Shown: positions 23,424 to 36,204, counted from the first letter of the stretch. The stretch is DNA of 64,000 nucleotides from Adiantum capillus-veneris (GCA_014529385.2 CM043944.1:83562884-83626883), one strand, 5' to 3'. Notes: generated from the letters alone by a model not told the origin. Program-made: numbers and translations.

Positions 23424-24405
23424 CCACCCACAGAGTGAAAAGAACCAAGAAAAATGAAGTGAGAAACCATTGGAAAGGTCGTGTTCTTTCCTTCAAAGTG
23501 ATCGACAACGGCTATGGCCAAAGACATGGTGCTAAACTTGGATGAACATTCCATTCTCCATTCTCACTGTAAGGAACACAAAGCTTATATATTTGATACA
23601 ACCCACAGAGTGAAAAGAACCAAGCAAAATGAAGTGAGAAACCATTGGAAAGGTCGTGTTCTTGCCTTCAAAGTGATCGCCAACGGCTATGGCCAAAGAC
23701 ATGGTGCTCATTGTTCTCTCATTTTATTTAATTTTTTGCTTTAATTTCAGTTATCTTTCCATCAATAGCTATGGAGTAGCAACCTATTGAGAGCTTATGT
23801 GGTGCATTCAGAGCTATTCACAAAGGGATTGCAAATGTTATGGATGCTAACAAGCCATCCTCCCTTTACAAAGCAGTTGATATGTTTGTGCATTTTGCAT
23901 AATATAGGGTCTCATCAATAGAAGGTGCACTTGAAGAACTACATGAGTTTCATGTTCCCACCGTACGATCACTAGGATGGGAAGCCTCTGATCCGAGTAC
24001 CTTCAAATCCAAAATCAAAGAAGATATCCTCAAAGCTATGTCTCCGAGCATGATTTCAAGAAGGATGAAGATTCAATGGTTCTTGCATATACATGTTGTT
24101 ATGGCATGTTTCAAAACAATGGATTTGTTTAGGGCAAGATTGATGTACTAGGAGAAGTCTGGGGTACCAAGGAGACTTTCCATATTGGCGATAATATCAC
24201 TTGTAAAGTAAGCCCAAGATCTATGTCTATCTCATACAAGCTATGCCGTCAGTCATTATTTTTGGGCAATGACTACAAGAGATGGAGAATCAAGCTAGGT
24301 AGTTGGGTCCCTCTGGACTCTGAGGAGAATTGTGCAAAGTTTAAATTTAAAATAATAATCCATCCATTTGTTGATCCTATAAACCTTATAGCAACATCAA
24401 ACTAG
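23424..24405 (+). pseudogene. Degenerate relative of the 412-residue transposon protein, R copy 1
   Basis: Exon-1-like block at 23424-23530 (HRVKRTKKNEVRNHWKGR) is tandemly duplicated at 23597-23710. An exon-2-like block at 23768-24405 aligns with 52930-53570 of the intact gene: SLRGAFRAIHKGIANVM against SLSGTFNAIHADIGAIM, then a W-P/APD segment, then GDNITCKV against GDRYHCKV, then RWRIKLGSWVPL against RWTCKLGVWTPL. A TAG follows ATGGAG at 23775-23780 where the intact gene has Glu. Two further stops. Clearly dead. Confidence 0.72.
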
Positions 24406-24973
24406 AGACTACAAGCTCACTAAAAGATGTCAAAGAATCTCTCAAGTTTCTAGATGAAACATCCTTTTAGTACGCATTCAAAGTTGATGACATTGTTGTG
24501 AGCACAAGGATGGAGAACTCAACCTCATGCATCACATGTCTTCCCCCCAAAAGAGTTGCATTTGAGCCACTTGCAAGGACTTGATAAGGTGAAGTGGATT
24601 TCTCTAATATTGTAATCACTACATTTTGCAAAAATACATGTCTCTTTTCTACTTTGTTGATGTGGCCATATATTATGTGCATTTACATCTAGATGACACC
24701 ATGATACACAATTAATAATTGAATTTTTGATATTAATATTTTAGTACAAAAATATAATCTAAAAAAGGTGTCTATTCATATGGACAAAATGAACAAAACT
24801 TGTGGAATAATGTAATCAGCCAACCAAATCAACTTTTCTTTTTGCATGGGATGATTTAGGATCTTCAAAAACACTTTGCCTTTTTTGTTTTTGGTGATCA
24901 AATGTTACTGAAAGAGGTTGAAGAAGGGGTTTTGGTAACGAGATACTGAGGGGTTGGCATAGGGGACTTGTTT

Positions 24974-24975
<2 letters not shown>

Positions 24976-25027
<52 letters not shown>
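24976..25027. repeat. Poly-G tract (52 G)
   Basis: A pure guanine homopolymer of 52 bases on the plus strand. The equivalent place in the partial copy (30134-30146) has 13. The poly-proline frame on the minus strand derives from it. Confidence 0.92.
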
Positions 25028-25029
<2 letters not shown>

Positions 25030-25140
25030 ATGAGTTCCCTAGGGGGTCGTGAGTTTGTCTTTTGAGGAGTTGTCTTGGGAGACTTTGCATCCATCTTGAT
25101 AGACATGAATGGAAGATTGAAAGGGGAGCCAAGCTTGACC

Positions 25141-26103
25141 CCTTACTTCCTTAGATGACCGATGCTTTTGCACTTTGAATTTTAGTGGTGAGTGGAATGG
25201 TGGTCCAATGTCACCGAGAAGAGTTTAGTAGCCCAAACAACATAAGGTAGGAGCTTCTTGATTCACAAACACCCGCTATCATGTCGTGTGAGGAGGGGGG
25301 AGAAACCTAAATAAGGAACATGTGCTAAGTAGCCCACATTGTCATCGAGAAGAGTCCATAAGCACGAACAACGTGATCGCAGAGCTTCTAGGAATCACGA
25401 ATGAGTGATATCGCATTGTGCGGGGAATAAGGAATGTAGCCCGAACAAAACAAATGGAGGGGTTTAAAAAAGTACGAGAAGACCCTATCGCTTCGTGTAG
25501 GACTAAGGTGAGAGAATGAAGCAATGCTCGAAGATCAAGGGTGAGATTTTTGTGGTCAGTGGAAATTGAGCATGTGTAGAGGTTCATTTGCTAACAAAAC
25601 AAAATAGAAGTTTTATCCCAAAAATCATGATCTTGAATGAGAACAAACTTTGAGGTGCACAAAGGAATAGTGTGAAATGGATATATTTCCTAATATATAG
25701 AGATATGTACCTAGATATGTTGTAATCCCATGGATACGCTTTAAATTCTCAAAATGGACAAATTTGGAGCCGTTTTGTCCATCAATGGCTCTACTAAATA
25801 GCAAGTTAACCGATTCCTTACACAGCCCTTTTTGAGTCGTTTTTGGCCCTAATGGTGAGGCCGATTTCCAGCGTGAGGTTGTGGCTCCAAGGATGAGAGC
25901 GAGTTTCTTTGTGTCGAGCATGAAGAACCTTGGGTTGGCGGGCAAGCCATGAGGCTATAGTCTCCAAGCTTGAAAGCAGCACTCGTTGCAGAGCAAAAAA
26001 TGATGACGCCTTAATTTGATACCTTCAAAAAAACATCCTCAGTTTAAAGGCTCCCAAATCTCTTTTATATAATGAAGAGACACAAAATAATTTGACACTT
26101 GGG
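25141..26103. other. No gene; imperfect ~135 bp tandem repeats
   Basis: Blocks beginning near 25203 (CAATGTCACCGAGAAGAGT) and 25337 (CATTGTCATCGAGAAGAGT) are similar, with a weaker third near 25437 (GTAGCCCGAACAA). No protein domain recognised. A short minus-strand frame at 25945-25625 is without support. Confidence 0.45.
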
Positions 26104-26530
26104 TTTATGGGCTAGCTCACATATAACATGCATGCATAAGGACACCTAATTTATCTCTAAAATAGACACCTCAAAAGTAGGGTATTTACAATGAATAATA
26201 ATGCTAATAATAATTACAATAAGCCTCACAATTACACTCTGATACCACTTGTAAGGCTCTAATTAAGGTGGTTTGTCACATGTTGCATTTATAATTGATA
26301 CATGATTATGTGTAGTTATGTTTTAATAGAGAAAAGAGATATGCAAACGTCAAAATACAAAATAAGTCTTGCTAGATAGATTACATTATGGAAATGTACA
26401 AATGTTGCTCTTATATGTGACATACGGGATGACATCATAGCTAAGATGGTAGAAATATCTCAGATATTATTTCAAACATAGTGCCACACATATTATTAGC
26501 TAGATAGTGTGCCACACAGGGTAATAAATA

Positions 26531-26572
<42 letters not shown>

Positions 26573-26645
26573 ACGTGTGCGCTTGCAAGAGCTCAAGCTC
26601 CCTCCTTCGTTATCTCTTAATGGAAAGTTCTCAGCATGGCAAGGC

Positions 26646-27178
26646 TCTCAAGTGAAAAGCTAAGCATTGCATTAGTTGCAAACTTACAAAAATTACACGT
26701 TCTTTTTTGAAATTTGGAAGATTTTGCAAGTTAAGTTGCAAGACCAATTTTGGAAATTTGTCAAAATTGATTCATAAATTCAAAGTTAAACATGGCGAGG
26801 CTCTGTTTCAGCTAATTTTTGGTATTCAATTTGATCAAAGATTCAACTTTGGACAATTTAAGGCTATTGTAGCTTCTAACTACAATTTAAGTCTATTGTA
26901 GCTTCTAACTACTATCAAGCAAGGTCATTGGGAGGTATTCTAGAGTAGTAATCGGCATCAGATCCAATTTTGACCGGTTATTTTGACATTTTCGGCTTTT
27001 GATTCTCCATGGCCAATCAACATACCTAGTTGTAAGTTCTCATTGAAAACTTGAAACAAAGCCTCACACTGCTTTCTTTATCCAAGGTATTTATCTTAGA
27101 CTTAACCATGCATCACGCTTGTGATTTTAAGAAGACTACGCCCATTAGCCCTACTATTGCACCTAACTGGATACTCTC
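26646..27178 (+). other. Leader-like DNA of a nested gypsy fragment
   Basis: Lies between the broken G LTR and a gag remnant. It contains a short tandem duplication (CTATTGTAGCTTCTAACTAC at 26863 and 26892). No primer site or LTR identified. Confidence 0.4.
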
Positions 27179-27745
27179 ATGGAGGATACTTGCTTAGCAA
27201 CTGGTATGGATGACATCAAAGAACTACTTGATCTATAGAATCTTAGAGTATTGCAAGCATGCATCTCTATTTTGGAGTTGAATTTTGCACACTTGAATGT
27301 GAATATGACTAAAATGTCTGATATATTAGTGCAATTCATGAATCAGGGGGCCAAGGGATCTCCAAGTGATTAGCCTCAAATTTATTTTGGCTCTATACCT
27401 AGTGTGCCAGAGCAAGGATCTAATCTAGAACCGTTGCCAGATCTCACTCAGAAAGAGGTGGACAAGTTTTTTTTAAAACACGAGACCACTTTTTGAGGAG
27501 AGGAGAAATAGTAGCACAACAAAGATGCGATAAATATCTTCTAGAGTAAATGGGATAGTATCCATGATCTTCCTTGGACTTTGGATGAAATGGAAGCACT
27601 GCAAACTAGGTTAATGCTAGAAGGTGAAGCTTATAAATGGTGGATATCACTCAAGGATAAGGGCATCATGGCTCACACATGGTCTGCCTTTGAGGATGTG
27701 TTTGGAAAAGAATTTACTAAAAGAATTATAGAAGTTGGACTATAA
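27179..27745 (+). pseudogene. Gypsy-type gag remnant nested in element G copy 2
   Basis: Plus-strand reading from ATG 27179 shows LPWTLDEMEALQTRLMLEGE followed by AYKWWISLKDKG and WSAFEDVFGKEF, the pattern of the Retrotrans_gag domain (A-WW ... W--F---F). Stops at several points; nothing of pol follows. Confidence 0.7.
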
Positions 27746-27779
27746 GGGATAAGTGCCCTATGTGTCAACATAGAGTTTC

Positions 27780-28005
27780 ACATCTCAACACTCCCTCAAT
27801 CTCAATGCCATCTCTCGTATGTCAGGCATTTCTCAAAACCATTGATTTCCCACTCCAAGGGCCTTCATGAAGATATATACGACTTGCTCATCTGGCGTCA
27901 CATACTCAAGGTCAATACTGCCTGCCAAGACCCTCTTTCTCATGAATTGGTAATGAATCTCAATGTGCTTTGTTCTTGCATGATACACTGGGTTCTAACT
28001 ACAGG
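27780..28005 (-). pseudogene. Copia RNase H C-terminal fragment
   Basis: Minus strand reads NPVYHARTKHIEIHYQF then LEYVTPDEQVVYIFMKAL, the conserved end of Ty1/copia RNase H. It sits next to the resumed G LTR and may be the pol end of element G's autonomous relative. Confidence 0.75.
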
Positions 28006-28740
28006 GATCAGAGTGAGAGAGAGGGCGAGAAAGCAGAGAACAAGGGAGAAGGAGAGAGCAGATTGACAAAGAATAATTGAAAGCTAATTTAATTGATTGA
28101 AGACCACTTACATATATAGGAAACTACGACTAAAATTAGCCATTCCTTTACCATGCAAACTCCACAAAGACTAATGATGTGCATCAGTTTGTTTTTTATA
28201 GAGCCGATTCCCAAGGGTTAGACTAGGGCTTGAACCCAACAATCTCCGCGTCAAACCCACCACTGACAATGGGCTAAGTAAAGACCGTGGAAGGGTTCAA
28301 CAGACCACCTAAAACAATGAGTAGATGCCCCCTCCCTTGACAAAAACATCGGGGTGTGTGTACTCCCCTTGGACAACTTCTTTCTGTGATAGTGTCTAAA
28401 CCTAACAATTGATAAAGTAAAAATAGAACTATGATAGGAAATTGTTGCTGATAAAAACAAATCTTTGAAGCTTTGTACTAGATTATTGAAACAAACCATT
28501 TGCATAGTGACTATGTGTCTCCTAAAAAATTGGTGATCCATGTATCTTCTTGCTTCATCCGATTTCTTTGCCAATTTGACATCCGGCCTCTTAAACATCT
28601 TGCATGCTTTGTATGTATCTTCTAAAGTTATTCCATTGTGCATCAACAATTAAGCAATACCCTTTGTGGTTGTTGGCAAGTGTTGTTTATACAAGTGAAC
28701 AAACTAGAAAACAATGTAGCATGTTGAAACGTTGTAGTAT

Positions 28741-29570
28741 TCTTTCCTTCAAAGTGATCGACAACGGCTATGGCCAAAGACATGGTGCTAAACTTGGATG
28801 AACATTCCATTCTCCATTCTCACTGTAAGGAACACAAAGCTTATATATTTGATACAACCAATCTTCATCTCATTGTTCTCTCATTTTATTTAATTTTTTG
28901 CTTTAATTTCACTTATCTTTCCATCAATAGCTATGGAGTAGCAACCTATTGAGAGCTTACGTGGTGCATTCAGAGCTATTCACAAAGGGATTGCAAATGT
29001 TATGGATGCTGACAAGCCATCCTCCCTTTACAAAGCAGTTGGTATGTTTGTGCATTTTGCAGAATATAGGGTCTCATCAAGAGAAGGTGCACATGAAGAA
29101 CTACATGAGTTTCATGTTCCCACCGTACGATCACTAGGATGGGAAGCCCCTGATCCGAGTACCTTCAAATCCAAAATCAAAGAAGATATCCTCAAAGCTA
29201 TGTCTCCGAGCATGATTTCAAGAAGGATGAAGATTCAATGGTTCTTGCATATACATGTCGTTATGGCATGTTTCAAAACAATGGATTTGTTTAGGACAAG
29301 AATGATGTACTAGGAGAAGTCTGGGGTACCAAGGAGACTTTCCATATTGGTGATAATATCACTTGTAAAGTAAGCCCAAGCTCTATGTCTATCTCATACA
29401 AGCTATGCCGTCAGTCATTATTTTTGGGCAATGACTACAAGAGATGGAGAATCAAGCTAGGTAGTTGGGTCCCTCTGAACTCTGAGGAGAATTGTGCAAA
29501 GTTTAAATTTAAAATAATAATCCATCCATTTGTTGATCCTATAAACCTTATAGCAACATCAAACTAGAGA
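28741..29570 (+). pseudogene. Degenerate relative of the 412-residue transposon protein, R partial copy
   Basis: Exon-1-like end (FKVIDNGYGQRHGAKL) then exon-2-like SLRGAFRAIHKGIANVM, SLGWEAPDPSTFKSKIKED, MACFKTMDLF, then in frame after stops RWRIKLGSWVPL. Alignable with residues about 108-330 of the intact product of 52516-53847. The shared stop codon shows common descent from an already dead copy. Confidence 0.7.
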
Positions 29571-30310
29571 CTACAAGCTCACTAAAAGATGTCAATGAAT
29601 CTCTCAAGTTTCTAGATGAAACATCCTTTTAGTATGCATTCAAAGTTGATGACATTGTTGTGAGCACAAGGATGGAGAACGCAACCTCATGCATCACATG
29701 TCTTCCCCCAAAAAGAGTTGCATTTGAGCCACTTGCAAGGACTTGATAAGGTGAAGTGGATTTCCAATATTGTAATCACTACATTTTGCAAAAATACATG
29801 TCTTTTCTACTTTGTTGATGTGGCCATATTTTATGTGCACTTAAATCTAAATGACACCATGATACACAATTAATAATTGAATTTTTGATATTAAATATTT
29901 TAGTACAAAAATATAATCTCAAAAAGGGTGTCTATTCATATGGACAAAATGAACAAAACTTGTGGAATAATGTAATCAGCCAACCAAATCAACTTTTCTT
30001 TTTGCATGAGATGATTTAGGATCTTCAGAGACTCTTTGCCTTTTTTGTTTTTGGTGATGAAATGTTACTGAAAGAGGTTGAAGAGGGGGTTTTGGTGATG
30101 AGATACTGAGGGGTTGGCATGGGAAACTTGTTGGGGGGGGGGGGGGTGAGTTCTAAGGGGCTGGATTGCTAGACTTGGCAATGGGTTCCCTAGGGGGTCG
30201 TGAGTTTGGCTTTTGAGGAGTTGGCTTGGGAGACTTGGCATCCATCTTGACAGACATGAATGGAAGATTGAAAGGGGAGACAAGCTTGGCCCCTTACTTC
30301 CTTAGATGAC
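28741..30310 (+). repeat. Composite repeat R, partial copy
   Basis: Begins abruptly inside element G copy 2 with TCTTTCCTTCAAAGTGATCG and follows R copy 1 from about 23490 onward, about 95% similar by eye. Holds a pseudogene of the 412-residue protein family (28741-29570) with the same TAG after ATGGAG (28934-28939) and open blocks 29002-29313 and 29385-29567. A 13-base G run lies at 30134-30146. Confidence 0.75.
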
Positions 30311-30311
30311 T

Positions 30312-30560
30312 AGCCTTTCTAAGGCATCAGATGTAATTGCATAGAGCAAAGGAGGAAAAGGCCAACCCGTATCTAATAGACTTGTGCAAGGGTATAGTAT
30401 CAGTCAAAATTTTATTGACAAAGACTCTAGAAGTGGCATTTCCAAAAAGTAAGTGCACAAGTCTAATGAATCTTTTGCCAAGACCCATATCTTGCATGCT
30501 CTAAAGAATGAAATCCCACTCTATTCTATCATATGCCTTGTCAAGATCAATCTATTCTTC
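30312..30560 (-). pseudogene. LINE reverse transcriptase fragment
   Basis: Minus strand reads LDKAYDRIEWDFI, then GKRFIRLVHLLFGNATSRVF, then RYGLAFSSFALCNYI, matching the RT palm of plant L1-type LINEs (DLEKAYDRVEW ... G-PLSP-LF). Only about 80 residues survive, with at least one stop. Confidence 0.8.
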
Positions 30561-30728
30561 TTTACAATAGAAAATTAAATTCACAATCACCTACCATTTT
30601 AATCAATAATTGAGGGATACTTATTTTATTGTATTAAATTTTTTATTTCCATATTTTTATCTCTTTATCCTAAAATCATATCACAAGTCAATGCACTAGT
30701 TTGTCTATTCTTCCATATTGTATATATT

Positions 30729-31198
30729 TTAGGAAAAATTACAAAATACCCCTCTAATTTGTGGATATTCCCAAAATACACCTCAACTTTAAAAAATTCC
30801 CAAAATACCCTTGTATCTATTTTACCTGGATTGTTCACGATTTCCTTCTCTTTATTCTTTTCTGACAATGTACATCAGTTTGTTTAGTGCTTAGCATGTG
30901 ATTGGTCACAAATTACCTCCCAAAAATAGACAATTATGTCTAAAAATAATGAATCAATTCATCTCCAAAGCCTACACAACCAGCTCAAATTCTAGTTTTA
31001 GTATCTTGTATTCATAGACAATCAGTATTCTTATGAAAGGCTACAATTTTTTAATCTTTGGATAAATTTACTCTCACAACCAATGGTATTTTGGGAATTT
31101 ATGACAAAATATAAGGAGTACATTGGGAATTTTTGAAATTTGAAGGGTATTTTGGGAATTTCCACAAATTAGAGGGGTATTTTGGTAATTTTCCCTAT
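30729..31198. mobile_element. AT-rich terminal-inverted-repeat element (MITE-like)
   Basis: The left end AGGAAAAATTACAAAATACC at 30731 is the inverse of the right end GGTATTTTGGTAATTTTCCCT ending about 31196. The arms remain similar for about 80 bases (CCCTCTAATTTGTGG, TTCCCAAAATACCC). About 470 bp, no coding capacity. Flanks TATAT on the left and ATATT on the right could be a duplication of an AT-rich target. Confidence 0.65.
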
Positions 31199-32176
31199 AT
31201 TTTATTTCACCAAAAGTTATCATCCATACGTGTGTAAAGGGCATCTCAATTATCAATTTCATGCCATGATGCATGGAGGGACACACTCTTGGAGCCACAT
31301 GGAGGTTCAACCAAAAGGGACCACAAGAAGACTTTTGCAGTTCTGAATCATACATATTTTGATGGAATTTTTGGCGTCCACCTCCACTCTGTATTTGAAG
31401 AAGTCATGAAAAGAAAAAATTTAGCCCACAGCATGAATAATCTTCCTAAATTGTTTCCTAATATGATTTTTTTGGTGGACCCCAGTCTGCCCACTTTTAT
31501 CACAACTCACCCCTAGTGTTCTCTCACCTCCTTTCACACTACTACACACACACACATACTCATTCCTCTCCATCCCTCACTCAAAACTTCACCTTTCATG
31601 GCTTTGCTCACCCTCTTCACCATTACTTTGTCCTCTCACACCCATGGCTCTCTTTTGAAACTCTACCCACATACACCATCTCCATATCTCTCTCTATTAC
31701 TCCCATATTACAATTTTATTTCACCTTTTCAAAAATTCATAAAAATTTAGCAACCTAACCATGCTTAATCTCTAGAAAATGGGGAGTTTTTTAATCAATA
31801 AAAACCCTCATTTTCTTTGTGGTGTTCAACTATGGCAGCGGCGTGAAGAGAAGAAGAACAAGACTGGTGGTCACTTTGGACAATTTACGCACGTGTGAGT
31901 CCAAGATTCCTCAAGGATTCATCATCTCAAGGTTTTACCCATCTCATTCACCCCTCTTTTCTCGACCCTTCAAGTCACTCTACCCGTTGTAATTATATTA
32001 CTAAACTTTTCTTAGTGATTACGGACACTAACTACTACCCCTCTTTTGTAAATTGCACCCACTCTACTTTACCTTGGAGTCGTCAACCTCACACAAGAAA
32101 TCACTCACCTCTCTAGAATCTTCTCTATTTCACCTCAATCAAGAGCTTGAGCATAAAGTCCATCTCTCAAGCTCCC

Positions 32177-32219
<43 letters not shown>

Positions 32220-33249
32220 TTGCTAACTTGGACACTTGAGAGAGAGTGTGAGAGGATCAAGAAGAGCCAAAAATCCCCACAAGCTCCTTCTTATATGCTT
32301 GTGCAATTGTCCAACTATACTTCAATTAGAATGCTTCACACTTGCCAATGAGGTGGGAACACCTCATAATGCAACTCAAGCACACCACACACTTTTCCAC
32401 TCTTTGCATGATAGAACTCTCCCTCTCCTACTTTGGACTGTTCTTGGCAAGTGAGACACCACACATACTTGTTAAGTTCACACAAAGCAAGTATGTGCTA
32501 CTTTGGACATGTGGCCTAGCCAAGCTTAGTAAACAGAGACTAGAGTCAACTTACTAAATGAGCAAGGGCTGAAATAGCCTTAGTCTTTAGCTTTTCGCTT
32601 TCATTTAACAAAATCCATAAACTCACTTCTTATTAATTAGCTTGATGCAAGACCTTTGCACAAACCCTAGAGGCTTATGAAGCTGATCCGGGACTACAAC
32701 CTACCTTCTAATTTAGGACCTACTGAATTAGGATAATCTTTGGTAAAAATAACTCACCCTTTGGGCTTTAAAACTTTCACCTCCTGTGCAAGACCTAGCA
32801 CAATGCTTTGGAGGTTCCGCCAAGCTGCTTCCCAAAACTTGCTAAATTTAGATAATTTGTGGCAAGTTAGAATTCCACCTTAAGACATCCCAGACTTCAT
32901 ACTTGGAGTCTAAAGAGCTATTCTAAGGACTTGATCTTAGCACATTCACTTTCTATTTTTAGACTCCTATAATTTATCATATGCTTTGTCTTGTAACTTT
33001 GATCAAGGGTGCCTAGAATACATTTATCCTTCCTTGATCTGTATCTATGACTAAGATAATTATTTAACTATTACCCTTGATCTTTTATGGACTTTTTTCC
33101 TTTTGGTCCCAAGCCTTGATCGGGTTGGTCCATCAACACTTAAACAATATCCTTGTTCTCTTTTATTTTTTTTGAACTTAAGTGACCAAATTAAGATGGA
33201 AAATACTTTTAGAAGGTTAAAAATTACTATTCATGAAATATTACTTTAA
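31199..33249. other. No gene; possible 5' region of gypsy E
   Basis: No protein domain seen. (AG)n tract at 32179-32216. Promoter-like pyrimidine-rich DNA at 31500-32150 could belong to an LTR upstream of gypsy E, but no match to the presumed 3' LTR of E (36220 onward) was found and no TGGTATCA primer site is visible. Confidence 0.35.
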
Positions 33250-35449
33250 GAGTCACTAGGCAAGAGCAACTAGTGAGACCTTCGTAAAAGTGGGAGAAAA
33301 GCCATACAATGCACTGATAGATCATGGATCAAAGTTTAATCTCATGTTAAAGAGTCTATATCAAAAAGGAAAATGGCCAATTGATATAAACCATGGATGG
33401 ATGATTTTTGTATCAAATAGCTCATCATGGGTTCTAAATGGGGCTTGTCCAAATGTAACGATGACTATAGGGGATGTGAAAGATGACAAAAAAATTATGT
33501 ATAGAAGATGTCTAGATATCCTCTTATCTGGTGGCAACCATACTTCACTACTACTTGCATGGAAACAAAGGTGATGGATGATGGATTAGCTTATGCTAGG
33601 ATAAGGAGCAAGGATGGGAAGTGTACGGTCCAATTCCGTACTATTTGTATGGACCATGACACTCTTAAGGAGAAACCCTTTCCAAAGACAAAAAAAAGAA
33701 TTCAAGGACTATAGGGATATGAGGGGTTTTGGCCATGTGCCATTTTAGATCGGGATTGTAGTGGTACAAGAAGAGATAAGTTTTCTCATGTTCTATATGC
33801 AAAGGAGATGTTTTCTACAGGTTTTGTAGGATTAATAGACTATGGATATACCTCTTTTACAACGTGATTTACGTAGGGTGAATGGGAATATGTAAATAGT
33901 GTACAAAAAGGCTTAAGGAACAATGGTTTGTTAGAAGATGATGAATGCATTGCAACAGTGTTTGATGAGTTTTCATTTTTGGATACCAAGCAAGACTTGA
34001 AGTCTTTAGTGGATTGTAATTTGTGTATGATAAATGAGGCTATGAAAGTATGCTCTATAGAAATTCACAGTCATTGAGGATTTCAAAAATGCTCAAGGTG
34101 TTGATGTATGAGTGGAGACCAAGTATAAGTCTGTCGAAAATAAAGTGAATCAGTGGCATTACCTCTACACAAAAAAGAAAAAGATGGAGCAAGATGCCTT
34201 GCAACCTAGTCGTCCTGACCCAATCCAGATTGGAAATAAGCTTATGCATGATTATGGTTGCAAGAATAGTTTGACAGAATCTGAAAGAATATGTTTTCAA
34301 TAAATGCTTGCTAAACATAGAAAGGCTTTTGTATTTCATACGCATACGATAGGGTGTGTTGATCCTTCCATTATTACTCCTATGGTAGTCTTTACAATCC
34401 AAATGCTCATTTGCCCAAACTCATTGAGTTTCTTAATGAAAAGACCAAGATAGGTATTTTGAAGCCTTCTTCTGCTCCATATTCAAACATGTGGTTCACA
34501 ATTTAAAAAAAAAAAGATTTTTTACACTTTATCTAGGATTTGCAACATGTAAACAAGGTTACAATTAGAAATGTGGGCAGATGGCCAATTGTAGATGAGT
34601 TTGCAGAGGTATTTATAGGAAGGGCGGTATATTCTATGGGAGATTTGTACGTAGGGTATGATCAATTCCAACTAGCAATGTGGAAGGTAGAGACTTGACT
34701 ACCACGAGGACACCTTTGGGTTTGGTAAGGATGTACACCTTACCTCTGGGAGAAACTAATTCAATTGTGCATATGATGAATGGTATGAACAAAGTGCTAC
34801 GAGACTTCATATCTTATATTATGATGCCCTTTCTTAACTATGTGCCGATCAAAGGATGTGAAGCAAGTGATATAGATGGGGCTCTAGATTTGAGGGGGTG
34901 CCACAAGTATGTGGAAAATCTTATCAATGATTGTGATAAGATCTTGTCAAGGTTGGAAGAAATGAATCTTACCTTTGTCTAGGTGAAAGTTAGTGTTTGA
35001 TGTGAATTAAGTTCTTATTGTAGGACATATGTGTGAGGCATATGGTAGAAGATCTTGTCCAAAAAAGATTGATGTAATTCAAAGAGTGAAAGAGACATGT
35101 ATTAATTTGATTGAGGCTCAAAGATTCTTCGGTGCATGTGTGTTTTATGTTATCTAGATTACACATTATGTGCATATGGGAGAAACTTTTTACCAACTCT
35201 TGAGAAAGAACCAAAAATTCCAATGGGAAGAAATGCATACATAGCACTGCATGCAATCCTAAAAGAAATGACAAATGAGAGCATGGGCATCCTCCTATCA
35301 TTAAAGCTTTGGCTAAGGAATGCAAAGGTAAACTCGGAGAGTGGCCTAGGTTATTGCCTTATGCTTTATGGGCTGATCATACAACTCATAGCTCAGTTAT
35401 TGATTATATGTTTTCTAAGTTGATGTATGGTAAGAAACTTGTAAGTTAA

Positions 35450-35545
35450 ATATGGCTCTCCTAATGGCTCCAAAAAATTTAAATTCACTACATTACATTT
35501 AGTAGTGTAATGAAACTAAACGCCAAAGGAGAGCCAAGGCAAGAA
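35450..35545. repeat. Imperfect foldback inserted in gypsy E integrase
   Basis: ATGGCTCTCCTAATGGC at 35450 faces GCCAAAGGAGAGCCAA near 35524-35540, with a second inner match CACTACATTAC / GTAGTGTAATG. It interrupts the integrase reading. Confidence 0.5.
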
Positions 35546-36204
35546 AAGAAGAAGAAGGAAGAAATGGATAGTCGACCATGTCTTTTATAGGGAGATGAAG
35601 AGTCTTATGGCTTTCCATTTCCATTGGGATTTTCATTTCTTAAACTCTTCCTTTACTTATGCATTTGACATCTTTGAAAGGATTTTTATTTTTCTGAGAT
35701 TGGGGAGCCCTACTGCCACTGATTGAGGGTGTAATTCCCACATGGAATGTATTACCTTGGGAGGATGTAATGAACAAGGAAGACCTTCTTTCTTTGTGTG
35801 TATAACAATTAGAAAGAAGGCCTTAAAGATATTGAGATTGTAATAGCATGATTGAAGGATTCAATGTTAAAAAATAAAGACAAGTTTAACAAAAGACATA
35901 GGCTCATACGTAAAGCTATTAAGGAAGGTGAATGGGAATTGGTATATGATAATAGTCTTGACAACCAACATTCAACAATAAAAAGGATCAAGTCATTCAA
36001 AAAAAGAGGCGACAAAGATTCTTTTGACTCACAAGAAAGTCAAAATGAGGATCATGATGAAAATGATATGGATGAGGATGAAGGAAGAGAGGATGATGCG
36101 CTAGACTTCATTGAAGATGAAAATGATATCGACATGTATGTTGACTTAAATGAAGATTGAACTTGCAAAAAGATACGTGTGGCACATGCCGGAGGATGTA
36201 CAGG

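Larger units (their letters stand above)
21590..25140. repeat. Composite repeat R, copy 1
   Basis: The same sequence order is found in the copy made of 42576-42817 plus 61753-64000, and its right part recurs at 28741-30310. It contains a minus-strand copia-type gag (22208-21798), an unrecognised minus-strand frame (23108-22584), a plus-strand pseudogene related to the 412-residue protein of the histone-bearing element (23424-24405), and a right part with a 52-base poly-G tract. It is old enough to have been the landing site of gypsy B elsewhere. Confidence 0.75.
26104..28740 (-). mobile_element. Element G copy 2 (internal-LTR-internal) with nested insertion
   Basis: 26104-26249 repeats the internal stub and primer site of copy 1 (TGGTATCAGAG on the minus strand near 26240-26248). 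The LTR runs 26250 to about 26646, is interrupted, and resumes at about 28016 to 28241, followed by the polypurine-side internal segment to 28740. There it changes into repeat R. A (GT)n tract of about 36 bases lies at 26535-26570. Confidence 0.7.

Noticed and set aside
24816-25132. Poly-proline protein on the minus strand
   Set aside because: Produced by the 52-G tract; the equivalent frame in the partial R copy is different and interrupted.
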